From Calditrichota bacterium (GTDB lineage Bacteria; Calditrichota; Calditrichia; Calditrichales; J004): a stretch of 32,835 nucleotides of DNA. Position 1 is the stretch's first letter. Each line of letters begins with the position of its first letter. Below, one piece after another: positions 1 to 8,222 of this stretch. The notes beneath the pieces were generated by a model, which saw only the letters and a list, made by a program, of their open reading frames with translations, was not told where the DNA came from and made no database searches. Both the position numbers and the translations under genes were made by a program. Location of the stretch: assembly GCA_024277115.1 (NCBI GenBank), contig JAJRVW010000224.1, positions 1 through 32,835 of the forward strand, given 5' to 3'.

Positions 1-13
1 ACCGCCCCCGCGC

Positions 14-75
14 CCCTGTTTTTGCTTCGCAAAACAGGGAAAACTGTTCGGTCCTTTCAGAACCAAACAGAAAGG
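14..75. repeat. overlapping inverted repeats at window start
   Basis: Positions 14-22 (CCCTGTTTT) pair perfectly with 31-39 (AAAACAGGG) around an 8-base loop. A second, imperfect hairpin (CTGTTCGGT with AACCAAACAG) lies at about 46-72, and CCTTTC/GAAAGG at 53-75 offers an alternative fold. The sequence resembles other hairpin-rich spacers in this window. It may be the tail of a preceding transcript or an intergenic repeat; the upstream gene is outside the window. Confidence 0.4.
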
Positions 76-133
76 ATAATTGGAGAGAAAAAGAACAATT
101 AGTAAATAAAATACTGTAAACCTATTTCAGGAC

Positions 134-163
134 TTGACATTCCGAAAACACTAAACACAATAT
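134..163 (+). promoter_or_regulatory. candidate promoter of the ABC-3C operon
   Basis: A perfect -35 hexamer TTGACA (134-139) is followed after 18 bases by CAATAT (158-163), a weak -10. It lies 55 bases before the ATG of the first operon gene. No other convincing promoter is seen between here and 3144, which fits one transcript for the three genes. Confidence 0.35.
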
Positions 164-217
164 GTGATAATGTAAAATATGTTAATAAAACCGGAAATAT
201 AGAAAAGAGAAAATGAA

Positions 218-1144
218 ATGAACTATCCATTAGAAGATCTTACAGATATAGAATTTGAAGAACTTGTTGCCTTAATTTGTGGGCAGATATTAGGAATGGG
301 AACTATTGTATTTTCTATAGGCAAAGATGGTGGAAAAGATGGTGGAAAAGATGCAAAATTTGAAGGTAAAGCAAACAGGTTTCCTAGTGAAAAAGAACCA
401 TGGGTTGGTAAAATTGTAATCCAAGCAAAACATACTTCGCGAACTAACTCAAGTTGCTCCGATAGTGATTTTAAAAAAATCATTAATAATGAGATACTCC
501 CGGCAATAAGCAAACTAGAGGAAAATAATGAAATTGACTTTTATTTACTATTTACAAACAGGAAATTAAGTGGAGTTCAAGATACAAAAATTGAAGATAT
601 TTTTAAAAATGAAATAAAAACTAAAAACAGATTAATTGCAATAGAAACAATACAGCTATGGCTAAAAGAATTTCCGAATGTTGCAAAAACACTAAACTTG
701 AACCGTTTATTGTTACCATTAAATTTTAATGAAAACGATATAAAAGACATTATACAATCTTTTAGCAAGATAGATATAAAAAAAAGTAAGCTATCAAAAA
801 TACCACAAAAGAGAGATATAGAATTGAAAAATCAACTAAATAATCTAAGTAAAGATTATTTTAATAACGCTATAAAGAAAAATTTAGTATACTTCAATCA
901 AATCAAAGAGTTTTTAGAAAATCAGATTAATAACGAATATCTTAATAAATATCAAAACACCATTGATGATATTAATGAAGAAATTATCATTCATCGAAAT
1001 GAATATGATAAGTTTGAATCAATAATTAATCATTTATATAAGTTCATATTAAACAATTCTCCAGTACTTGAAAGTAAAAGAGTTTTTTTACGTCTCTTTT
1101 TACACTATATGTATTATAATTGTGATATCGGAAAAAACGAATAG
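218..1144 (+). CDS. ABC-three-component (ABC-3C) system effector with nuclease-like N-terminal domain
   Basis: 308 aa. The N-terminal ~150 residues look like a PD-(D/E)xK restriction-endonuclease fold: an acidic helix (FEELV, 13-17), an Asp-containing loop (G36-K-D-G-G...D45-A), then strand IVIQAKH with the Q-x-K pair at 69-71. Residues ~190-308 are helical with an FLENQINN block and end in LFLHYMYYNCDIG, which I recognise as the C-terminal domain of ABC-3C effectors. In the family this domain is thought to link the effector to the ATPase. The neighbours are the middle component (1 base after the stop) and the ATPase, the expected set. The Asp loop carries an extra GGKD unit from a 12-bp tandem duplication (326-349), so activity is uncertain. 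The gene is very AT-rich, unlike the genes after 3190. The assignment rests on motif memory and gene order, without a search. Confidence 0.75.
   Translation: MNYPLEDLTDIEFEELVALICGQILGMGTIVFSIGKDGGKDGGKDAKFEGKANRFPSEKEPWVGKIVIQAKHTSRTNSSCSDSDFKKIINNEILPAISKLEENNEIDFYLLFTNRKLSGVQDTKIEDIFKNEIKTKNRLIAIETIQLWLKEFPNVAKTLNLNRLLLPLNFNENDIKDIIQSFSKIDIKKSKLSKIPQKRDIELKNQLNNLSKDYFNNAIKKNLVYFNQIKEFLENQINNEYLNKYQNTIDDINEEIIIHRNEYDKFESIINHLYKFILNNSPVLESKRVFLRLFLHYMYYNCDIGKNE
326..349 (+). repeat. two perfect 12-bp tandem copies inside the effector gene
   Basis: GATGGTGGAAAA occurs twice back to back (326-337 and 338-349) and is followed by GAT. It encodes an additional GGKD in the putative catalytic Asp loop. 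It keeps the frame and could expand or contract by slippage. Confidence 0.9.
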
Positions 1145-1145
1145 A

Positions 1146-1382
1146 ATGCTTACACCAAATAAACATACAAAAGTTAAATTCTCAGCTTTATATATATCTG
1201 GAATTATTCTTAGATATTTGCAAAAAGAAAGTGTCATGAAATATGATGATTTAAAAGAAATTCTTTCAAGCAATTTAGGCTTAGAAGCCAAAGCTATGCT
1301 GAATGAATCTTTAGTCTTTCTTTATTCAATTGGAAAGATAGAATATCTGAAGAACTTGGATGCCATAACAATTGTCAATTAG
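1146..1382 (+). CDS. ABC-3C system middle component (MC6-like)
   Basis: 78 aa. The open frame extends further upstream (from 1068), but the first sensible start is ATG 1146, one base after the effector stop. This gives the MLTPNKH... N-terminus typical of this family and avoids a 77-base overlap. The protein is a small helical, winged-helix-like domain (residues 12-75). It has no signal peptide or membrane segment. In ABC-3C systems the middle component is thought to bridge the ATPase and the effector. The next gene starts 7 bases downstream, so the three are probably co-transcribed and translationally coupled. Shine-Dalgarno signals are weak throughout the operon. The family assignment (MC6) is from resemblance and context; the length fits. 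Confidence 0.7.
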   Translation: MLTPNKHTKVKFSALYISGIILRYLQKESVMKYDDLKEILSSNLGLEAKAMLNESLVFLYSIGKIEYLKNLDAITIVN

Positions 1383-1389
1383 ATAGAAA

Positions 1390-3144
1390 ATGAAAATAAT
1401 TAAAATATACTCAAATAAAAACTTCAAAAATATTGAGTTTAATGAAAAATTTAATGCAGTAGTTGCCTTTATTAAAAGTAAAGAGAAAAAGGACACTCAT
1501 AATTTAGGCAAAACATCTCTTATTCGAGTAATTGATTTTTTGTTACTCGCAAATATTGACAAGAATAAAGATAAACTATTTGGAAAGAATCTCTTTATTG
1601 GTCAATCCTTTTTTGGTGAGTTCAAGCTAAATAATGGAAAATATTTAGTTATTAAGCGAAGTGTTGATACACCAACAAAAATATCATTTAAAATCAATAT
1701 AGATAAATTAATGATATTCCAAACCAATTTACTTTGGGATGTGGAAGACATTTCTTTTAAAAAAGCAAAAGAAAAATTAGATGAATATTTTTCGTTTAGT
1801 GTGTTAAATAATTGGTCATACAGAAAATCCATCACATATTATCTACGCAGCCAACAAGATTATTTAGATGTATTTAAATTGAATAAATTTAAAGGAAAAC
1901 ATAAAGATTGGAAGCCCCTTGTATTCGATCTCTTGGGATTTAATGGTGAGCTGATTAAGGAGAAACTAGAAACAGAAGAAATTGTTGATAAATTAAAGAA
2001 AAAGCTAAACACCTTAGAAATTGAAGCACAAGTCGATTCAAATGAAAAAGATAGACTTGAAGGGTTGCTCGAAATAAAAGTCAACGAATTAGAAGAAGTA
2101 AAAGAATTTATAAATAAATTCAATTTCTATAAATCAGACTTGGAACTTAATAAGAATATTGTAGAAAATATCGATCTAAAGTTACAAGCACTTAATACAG
2201 ATAGGTATCGAATATCATTTGAAATTAGTAAAACTGAAAAGTCATTAACGGATACTTTTGACAATATCGAAATAGAAAATATTAAAGAATTATTTGATGA
2301 AGTAAGTTTATTTTATCCAAAACAACTAAGTAAAAAATATGATGACTTAATTAATTTCCAAAAATCAATAACTATCGAAAGAAAACAATTCTTAAATGAC
2401 AATTTAAATGAATTAAGACAAGATTTTTCTCAAATCAATAAAAGTATAAATGAATTAGAGACTAAGAAAAGTTCATTATTATCAGTCTTAACTGAAAAAG
2501 ATAGTTACCAAAAATTCAAAGAATACCATAAAAATCTAACAGATACAGAAGTTGAGATAGAAAGGATAAAAGACAAATTAAAAGCAATTGATAGCTCTTT
2601 GATTATCGAGAATGAAATAGAGAAGAACAAAGAAATAGTTGATATCAAAATCAATGAACTTAAATCTGCTCTAAAAGAACGAAAACACTCTTCTATCAAT
2701 AAAATTTTCAATTCAATTATTAAAGATATTTTAAACACTAATGCTCTAATTTCCTTGAACATTAATAGACTAGGAAATATTGAATATAATGCAGATTACC
2801 AAAACCCAGCAGACTTAATTAAAACTTCTGAAGCACAAGGCACAACTTATAAGAAATTGTTATGTGTCGCTTTTGATTTATCAACATTAATAAATTATTC
2901 TGAAAAATCATTTTACAAATATGTTTACCACGATGGTGTTCTTGAAGGATTAGACGATAGAATAAAAGTTCGTTATATAAATTTAGTAAAAACTCTATGT
3001 GAGAAATATAACTTGCAGTACATTCTCACTTTAATTGATTCTGATATTCCCAAAGATACCCCGAACATTATTTCTGAAAGCGAGATTTGTTTAAAACTAA
3101 ACGATAAAGATAATAATGGTAAGTTATTTTTAAATAGCTTTTAA
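1390..3144 (+). CDS. ABC-3C system ATPase, DUF2326-type coiled-coil ABC protein
   Basis: 584 aa, SMC/Rad50-like layout. The N-terminal ATPase half has a Walker A variant HNLGKTSLIRVIDF (37-50). About 290 residues of Glu/Lys-rich coiled coil follow (~185-470). The C-terminal half contains YHDGVLEGLDDR (513-524), the diagnostic DUF2326 element that stands where Walker B and the D-loop lie. The strand LQYILTLIDSDIP follows and is expected to complete the nucleotide site. The family is known for large ATPases paired with a middle component and a variable effector in predicted defence systems. It would act in the cytosol, probably sensing nucleic acid through the coiled coil, which is inference. 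Base composition matches the two upstream genes and contrasts with the methyltransferase 46 bases downstream. Confidence 0.8.
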   Translation: MKIIKIYSNKNFKNIEFNEKFNAVVAFIKSKEKKDTHNLGKTSLIRVIDFLLLANIDKNKDKLFGKNLFIGQSFFGEFKLNNGKYLVIKRSVDTPTKISFKINIDKLMIFQTNLLWDVEDISFKKAKEKLDEYFSFSVLNNWSYRKSITYYLRSQQDYLDVFKLNKFKGKHKDWKPLVFDLLGFNGELIKEKLETEEIVDKLKKKLNTLEIEAQVDSNEKDRLEGLLEIKVNELEEVKEFINKFNFYKSDLELNKNIVENIDLKLQALNTDRYRISFEISKTEKSLTDTFDNIEIENIKELFDEVSLFYPKQLSKKYDDLINFQKSITIERKQFLNDNLNELRQDFSQINKSINELETKKSSLLSVLTEKDSYQKFKEYHKNLTDTEVEIERIKDKLKAIDSSLIIENEIEKNKEIVDIKINELKSALKERKHSSINKIFNSIIKDILNTNALISLNINRLGNIEYNADYQNPADLIKTSEAQGTTYKKLLCVAFDLSTLINYSEKSFYKYVYHDGVLEGLDDRIKVRYINLVKTLCEKYNLQYILTLIDSDIPKDTPNIISESEICLKLNDKDNNGKLFLNSF

Positions 3145-3190
3145 AAATCGTTGGATTAGATTTCTTAGAAATACCTGCAAAGTCAAATTA

Positions 3191-4492
3191 ATGCCCATAA
3201 AAACCACACACAAAATAATCCATGGCGACAGTCGCAACATGGCCGAGCTTGAAAACAATTCGGTTGACCTTGTTATCACATCACCGCCTTATTGGCAGTT
3301 AAAAGATTATGGCCCTGAAGAGCAAATCGGTTACCACAACAGCTATCAGGATTATATAAACAACCTCAACCTTGTCTGGAAAGAGTGCTACCGTGTTTTA
3401 AATAATGGCTGCCGTTTATGTGTAAATATAGGTGATCAATTTGCACGGGCCGCCTACTATGGTCGCTACAAGGTCATCCCCATCCGCAGTGAGATAATAA
3501 AATTTTGTGAGGCAATTGGTTTTGATTATATGGGCGCTATTATCTGGCAAAAGAAAACCACTACCAACACCTCCGGTGGCGCCTCATTAATGGGCAGTTA
3601 TCCCACGCCGCGTAATGGGATTTTATCCATCGATTATGAATTTATCCTGCTTTTTAAAAAACTGGGGAAGCCCCAAAAACCTAAAAAAGAACTCAAAGAA
3701 CAATCCAAAATGACCGTGGAAGAATGGAAGGAATATTTTTCCGGGCATTGGAATTTTGGCGGCGCCAGACAAGATGTCCACATCGCCATGTTTCCCGAAG
3801 AATTGCCTAAGAGGTTGATTAAAATGTTTGCATTTGTTGGGGACACGGTCCTTGATCCTTTTTTGGGGAGCGGAACAACCGCGTTAGCCGCCAGAAACCT
3901 GGAACGGAATTCTGCCGGATATGAAATGAACCCGGAGTTTATACCCTACATAAAGCATAAACTGGAAACCAGCGCAGAAAAAGAAATTGATTATACCTAT
4001 CAATTTATTGAACAGAAAAAAACAGAAACCGATTTTGAGAAAGAGATTGAAAAGCTGCCTTACATCTTTAAGGACTTTCACCAATTCGATAAAAAATCCG
4101 ACCCAAAGAAAAAACAATTCGGGTCCAAAATTGATAAAACCAAACCCAACCCCAAAGAAGAATATTTTTCCATTAAAGAAATAATCAGCCCGGAATTGGT
4201 AAAACTAGGTAATGATCAAATCGTACGGCTTATCGGCATCAAAGAAAAAAAAAATGTAAATGGCGAGGCCATCACTTTTTTAAAGCTTAAAACAAAAGGG
4301 CAGAAAGTTTTTTTAAAACAAGATAAAGCCTTAGGAGGAAAAAAGGAACCTGAGATGGTTTATTTATACTTAAAAAATAAAACATTTCTAAATGCCCACC
4401 TTCTAAAAAAGGAGCTGGCCGATGTTGACCTGGCTTATGAGTTTAAACACAAAAAACGGTTTATCCGCTATCGGGATAAAGATTATGAGTAG
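3191..4492 (+). CDS. beta-class DNA methyltransferase (m4C/m6A) with C-terminal SNase-like domain
   Basis: 433 aa. The N-terminal ~255 residues form an AdoMet-dependent amino-methyltransferase. Motif IV TSPPYW (30-35) precedes motif I DPFLGSGTT (222-230), the beta-class order. SPPY is commonest in N4-cytosine enzymes, but m6A cannot be excluded. After a charged linker (~265-335), residues 336-425 resemble a staphylococcal-nuclease fold: VRLIGI (345-350), KVFLKQD (372-378), MVYLYL (389-394) and LNAHLLKKELADVD (400-413). Aligned by eye, the SNase Arg35 is kept (R346), but Asp40, Glu43 and Arg87 become K351, K354 and P387, so a nuclease role is unlikely and a DNA-binding role likelier. GC content and codon use resemble the host genes. 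No dedicated restriction enzyme is adjacent; the nearest nuclease candidate is the ABC-3C effector. Confidence 0.85.
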   Translation: MPIKTTHKIIHGDSRNMAELENNSVDLVITSPPYWQLKDYGPEEQIGYHNSYQDYINNLNLVWKECYRVLNNGCRLCVNIGDQFARAAYYGRYKVIPIRSEIIKFCEAIGFDYMGAIIWQKKTTTNTSGGASLMGSYPTPRNGILSIDYEFILLFKKLGKPQKPKKELKEQSKMTVEEWKEYFSGHWNFGGARQDVHIAMFPEELPKRLIKMFAFVGDTVLDPFLGSGTTALAARNLERNSAGYEMNPEFIPYIKHKLETSAEKEIDYTYQFIEQKKTETDFEKEIEKLPYIFKDFHQFDKKSDPKKKQFGSKIDKTKPNPKEEYFSIKEIISPELVKLGNDQIVRLIGIKEKKNVNGEAITFLKLKTKGQKVFLKQDKALGGKKEPEMVYLYLKNKTFLNAHLLKKELADVDLAYEFKHKKRFIRYRDKDYE

Positions 4493-4550
4493 GGTAATGG
4501 ATAAGATTTTAAAAAAATACGAATAGTTTAAGTTATAAAATCGGGCTGCT

Positions 4551-5615
4551 TTATTTTACACCTTTTTCAGAGATTGGTTTGGTGGCACTTAGAAAGCGTT
4601 CGCTGTCAAATCCTTTTGCCTGAAAAACGTCTCTATTTTTATCAAAAAAGGACTCGATTTGCTCAATCGAAATGGCGTAAGTAATACCGTAAATTATTTG
4701 CCGCACAGAGCTTAAATAAATATCACCTGTATAAAGACGCTGTAATTCATCTTTAATCGGTTCTTCGTTTTGTGCCGGCCCAAGAAAACTAATACGTTCA
4801 CCCGCAACCGCAAAAACCATTCCCACCAATTCAAAATTGGGCACGCCATCACGCAGGGCCAAAACCAATCCCCCGCTAATGCCTTTATGCATCGGCGCAT
4901 CTAAAATAAAATCATGGTGCCTGTTCCGGTTTGCACGGCCCACAAGCGCGGAAGAAACCATCCGCTCACCACGGGGAAAGCCAAAAAGATAAACGAAAGT
5001 CCCCGCCTTTAACTCTTCTGCTTTTCCTTTGGGAAACTGAAATACATTATTCGTTAAGCGTTGCTTTTTCCTATAATTCTTACCCACAACCGCGATATCG
5101 GATTTTTCATCCATCGCAATAATCTCAAAACCTTTTACCTCCGGCAACCCGGAAATGGTTAAACTTTGGCGCACCTTGTAGTAAACGCTTTGCACAAAAG
5201 GAGTTTTGTCCCCACTTTTATTAGAATAATACGAAACGATTGTATCGGGCGAACTTACAATATGTGCGCAGGTAAGCAAAGCAATTTTGGCATTGTCGTG
5301 ATAAATAATCGTTGCCGTTCCCGAGGCCGGGTTATTGACATAAATTTCGTTTATGGCTCGCGCTTTGACAAGGGAATCTCTTAATTCCGATTCGATCAAT
5401 CCGCCCACCAAAGGAAACTCATACCCTTTATAGCTGGACATGGTATTTATAATTTTTATGGATTTATTTACTTCGTGCAGATAATCCGTGGTTGGCAAAT
5501 TGGGAAATTCCGAATCATATTGCCCATCAATAACACGCTTATTTTCCGTAACATAAACCGTTTTTGTACAACTTATTGCCAGCAGGCACAATATAAATAA
5601 GATTAATTTTTTCAT
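4551..5615 (-). CDS. lipoprotein trypsin-like serine protease
   Basis: 354 aa from ATG 5615. The frame opens earlier at a TTG (5648), but this start gives a clean lipoprotein signal (MKKLILFILC...AISC, lipid-modified Cys16). The chymotrypsin-fold triad is visible: TCAHIV (His118), SDIAVV (Asp173) and KGISGGLV (Ser247; GISGG instead of the usual GDSGG). It is probably membrane-anchored, facing the periplasm. It follows the MBL hydrolase gene on the same strand by 29 bases, so the two are probably one operon, although their products have no obvious common pathway. It could be a DegP-like quality-control protease, but no PDZ domain is seen. The substrate is unknown. No strong Shine-Dalgarno precedes the start. 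Confidence 0.8.
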   Translation of the reverse strand: MKKLILFILCLLAISCTKTVYVTENKRVIDGQYDSEFPNLPTTDYLHEVNKSIKIINTMSSYKGYEFPLVGGLIESELRDSLVKARAINEIYVNNPASGTATIIYHDNAKIALLTCAHIVSSPDTIVSYYSNKSGDKTPFVQSVYYKVRQSLTISGLPEVKGFEIIAMDEKSDIAVVGKNYRKKQRLTNNVFQFPKGKAEELKAGTFVYLFGFPRGERMVSSALVGRANRNRHHDFILDAPMHKGISGGLVLALRDGVPNFELVGMVFAVAGERISFLGPAQNEEPIKDELQRLYTGDIYLSSVRQIIYGITYAISIEQIESFFDKNRDVFQAKGFDSERFLSATKPISEKGVK

Positions 5616-5644
5616 TAGATGGCACAAACTAAAAGTTTTAATTA

Positions 5645-6265
5645 TCAACGTAAAAAAGAATTGTACTGTCTCTCACGGCCAATCGTTGTTGCAGGCCCAT
5701 GCCCCGGATAAACGGCAACATCATCATCCAAAGGCATTAGTTTTGTTTTGATTGATTCGATCAACCGCCCGTAATCGCCCATATACAAATCTGTCCGTCC
5801 AATGGAATCATAAAAAAGTACATCGCCCACAATTACATCCTTCTCAAAAAGAAAACACATACTGCCGGGGCTGTGGCCAGGCGCATGTAATACCGAAAAC
5901 GACAGCCCGGCGATGTTATACTTTTGGCCATCCTTCAGGTTAGCGGTCACCTTAGGCGCGGGCGCGGTTTCCAATCCGTACATTGCCCCCTGCTTTTGCA
6001 AGGCATCCAGCAAAGGCAGCTCTTCTTCGGCAAGATAAAATGGCAGGTTAAACTTTTCCTGCACCAAACTTAAAAAACGGATATGATCGATGTGTGCGTG
6101 TGTGTTAAAAATGGCTTTGGGCGTTAAATTATTTTTATCAAGATAGGCGTAAATTTTCTCAAGGTCATCACTCGGGTCTATTAAAATACATTCATCCGAA
6201 CCTTGCTGATGAATGACCGCAGCATTCATTTGAAATGGGCCAACCGCAATCTGGTTTATTATCAT
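5645..6265 (-). CDS. MBL-fold metallo-hydrolase, glyoxalase II-like
   Basis: 206 aa, the usual length for the short bacterial hydroxyacylglutathione-hydrolase-like family. Zinc ligands are all present: THAHIDH (His56, His58, Asp60, His61), APGHS (His131), GDVLF (Asp148) and YPGHGP (His189). The enzyme is cytosolic with no signal peptide. Family members hydrolyse thioesters such as S-lactoylglutathione or related persulfide/thiol compounds; the exact substrate cannot be read here. ATG 6265 is preceded by AAAGGTAG at a good distance. It is the first gene of a two-gene minus-strand unit with the serine protease. The barrel gene at 6405 is divergent, so the 139-base gap should hold both promoters. 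Confidence 0.88.
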   Translation of the reverse strand: MIINQIAVGPFQMNAAVIHQQGSDECILIDPSDDLEKIYAYLDKNNLTPKAIFNTHAHIDHIRFLSLVQEKFNLPFYLAEEELPLLDALQKQGAMYGLETAPAPKVTANLKDGQKYNIAGLSFSVLHAPGHSPGSMCFLFEKDVIVGDVLFYDSIGRTDLYMGDYGRLIESIKTKLMPLDDDVAVYPGHGPATTIGRERQYNSFLR

Positions 6266-6348
6266 CTAAAACTACCTTTGTTAATAACTGTTTTTTGAAT
6301 ATACAAAAGTCGTCCATAAAATAATCTAAAGAAAAATTTGGAACGGAA

Positions 6349-6354
6349 TATAAT
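6349..6354 (+). promoter_or_regulatory. candidate -10 element (TATAAT) for the barrel gene
   Basis: A perfect TATAAT lies 50 bases before the ATG at 6405. The -35 region 17 bases upstream (CTAAAG) is poor, so this is only a candidate. Confidence 0.25.
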
Positions 6355-6404
6355 TTCAAAATTTTGTAATTTGCAAAAAAAACAAAACCGGAGTTATTTT
6401 CTTT

Positions 6405-7505
6405 ATGCACGTTTTAAAATCTATTTTGTTACTAATAATTATCAGCACATCCTATGCCTCCGCAGATATTATTGAACTAACCGGCAATAAAAAAATCTAT
6501 GGCCAAATTATCTCTATAAACGATCAAACTATTTTTGTGGAAAGCATCTCTAAAAAAGAGGGGGGATTTCAATCCATCGCCCTGCCACGCAGCAAAGTGG
6601 TAAAAATTACCGATGAGACCGGCACTATCCTTTTTAGTGAAAACACCCAGCACATTTTAGTGCTCAAACGGTATTATCAGGAAATACCCAATAATTGGGA
6701 GGAGCTAAACAACCGTTTCTCTGCCCAAAACGATACCGTCCGTTTTAAAGATGGCACGCTTAAAGGCGGGAAAATAATCAGTGTTACCAAACGTTTTCTC
6801 TTCCTGCAGGAATCCGAACCAAAGAGGCCGGAACAATCAACATTAACCGTAAATAAAATCCCATTAACAAAAATTGCCAACGTTGGCAACGTAGCCGTTG
6901 TTTTTATCGATCCCCAAAAGGCAAAATCAATATTTGCAAAAAAAGTGCGCTATCCTGTTTATAGCCTTTACAGTGGTGTAGCCTATGCCCAAACAAATTA
7001 TAGCCAACTACGGCCGTTTTACCAGGAATTTTACGACAGGTCTGGCATCTCATTTTCTGCCCAAAATAGAAAAGACGGTTATTTGGGCATACAGGCAAAA
7101 TTTGAAATTTACATCCAGCCTTACCTCTCTTTTGGCCTAAGCGGATTCTTTTATAAAACAGCCGATATAAACTCTTTGGGCATGACTATGGCCGATCTTA
7201 AATATACATTTTACAAAACGCCATTACGCCCCTGGCTTAGCCTCGGTTTTGCCGGGCACGACTTTAGCAGCGCGGAAAAGGCGGGTGATAAAAAATATAT
7301 TTGGGAAACCAGTAAGGGGGCTGTGGCCCTTGGTGGGGGAATTGATTATGGCGATGAGTTGGGCACAGGGTATGTTTTATCCGTACATTATTTACCTTTT
7401 GGTACAGGCACAACAAAAATCAAAGATTCTGAAATCGCCATTGCAAAAAAAATAGATTTTAACATGCTTCTGTTTTCACTTGGAATTCGTTTTAATATGA
7501 ATTAG
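6405..7505 (+). CDS. putative outer-membrane beta-barrel protein with N-terminal SH3-like domain
   Basis: 366 aa. A signal peptide (residues 1-20, hydrophobic core LLLIIIS, cleavage near YASA-D) is followed by two similar segments: DIIELTGNKKIYGQIISI (~21-38), and a second one with FKDGTLKGGKIISV (~117-130). Both resemble small SH3/LSm-like beta barrels. From about residue 180 the sequence alternates hydrophobic and polar residues with many aromatics (YSLYSGVAYAQ, LSFGLSGFFY, RPWLSLGFAG, LLFSLGIRFNMN), as in an outer-membrane barrel of 8 or so strands. I do not recognise the family; the function is unknown. A GGAG lies 11 bases before the start. The convergent DinB gene ends 23 bases downstream. 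Confidence 0.7.
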   Translation: MHVLKSILLLIIISTSYASADIIELTGNKKIYGQIISINDQTIFVESISKKEGGFQSIALPRSKVVKITDETGTILFSENTQHILVLKRYYQEIPNNWEELNNRFSAQNDTVRFKDGTLKGGKIISVTKRFLFLQESEPKRPEQSTLTVNKIPLTKIANVGNVAVVFIDPQKAKSIFAKKVRYPVYSLYSGVAYAQTNYSQLRPFYQEFYDRSGISFSAQNRKDGYLGIQAKFEIYIQPYLSFGLSGFFYKTADINSLGMTMADLKYTFYKTPLRPWLSLGFAGHDFSSAEKAGDKKYIWETSKGAVALGGGIDYGDELGTGYVLSVHYLPFGTGTTKIKDSEIAIAKKIDFNMLLFSLGIRFNMN

Positions 7506-7528
7506 AGAATATTCCTGAATATTGGCGC

Positions 7529-8047
7529 TTAGGTCGTCTTTAAATATTTGGTGTGTATTACCTGCATGTGGTGGATAACATGGCCAACCATAATATGGGC
7601 AATAGCCCGCACCGACGCAGGATGCCCATTGGCCTTACCCTGTTTTGACCACATATCTTTGGAGAAAGAGCTTAACAAAGCATGCGATGCCTTGCGCATG
7701 TGATAAAACTGCTCTACAAGCTCGCTTAACGTTAGATGGGACTGATCGCTGTTTTTAATGTAATCATTCTGTTTAAAACCGGGTAATTCAGTGCTATCAT
7801 TACGACTAAAACGCAAAGCACGGTACATAAAAACCAACTCAACATCTATTAAATGGGCGATTACTTCTTTTATACTCCATTTTCCTTTGGCATAGCGGAA
7901 ACCGGCCTTCTCTTCGTTAACCTGTGCTAAAAAAGCACAAAACTGATCATTCTGCTTTTCAAATATTTTGAGTATATCGCCTTTAGGCACAAGGTCAATA
8001 TAGGATTGATAGTAATCTGCATACTCTGTTGCTGCCGGACGCTTCAT
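7529..8047 (-). CDS. DinB-family metal-binding four-helix protein
   Basis: 172 aa, typical DinB/DfsB length. The three conserved metal-binding histidines are present: AHLIDVE (His65), and GHVIHH (His156, His160, spaced H-x3-H). KGKWSIKEVIAHL (54-66) is the characteristic first-motif region of DinB_2 proteins. The family is cytosolic and includes thiol-dependent S-transferases (BSH, MSH or glutathione users) as well as many uncharacterised members; nothing here decides the substrate. ATG 8047 has a strong AGGAG signal. The gene is transcribed alone and convergent with the barrel gene. Confidence 0.85.
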   Translation of the reverse strand: MKRPAATEYADYYQSYIDLVPKGDILKIFEKQNDQFCAFLAQVNEEKAGFRYAKGKWSIKEVIAHLIDVELVFMYRALRFSRNDSTELPGFKQNDYIKNSDQSHLTLSELVEQFYHMRKASHALLSSFSKDMWSKQGKANGHPASVRAIAHIMVGHVIHHMQVIHTKYLKTT

Positions 8048-8222
8048 TATGCTTCTCCTGTAAAATTTATATTCCTTAAAAACTTTATCAATACTCGTGC
8101 CATTTTTCTTTTTATAAACTAATCATCATAATTTTTTATGAATAGGCCATTAAGAAAAAATTATCCATTTGGTCTTTACACGGCTTCTTTATAAATTCGC
8201 CTTTCAAAAAAATGAGTATGCC

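Noticed and set aside
3191-4492. Methyltransferase as part of a classical type II restriction-modification pair
   Set aside because: No restriction endonuclease gene is adjacent downstream, and the SNase-like tail lacks catalytic residues.
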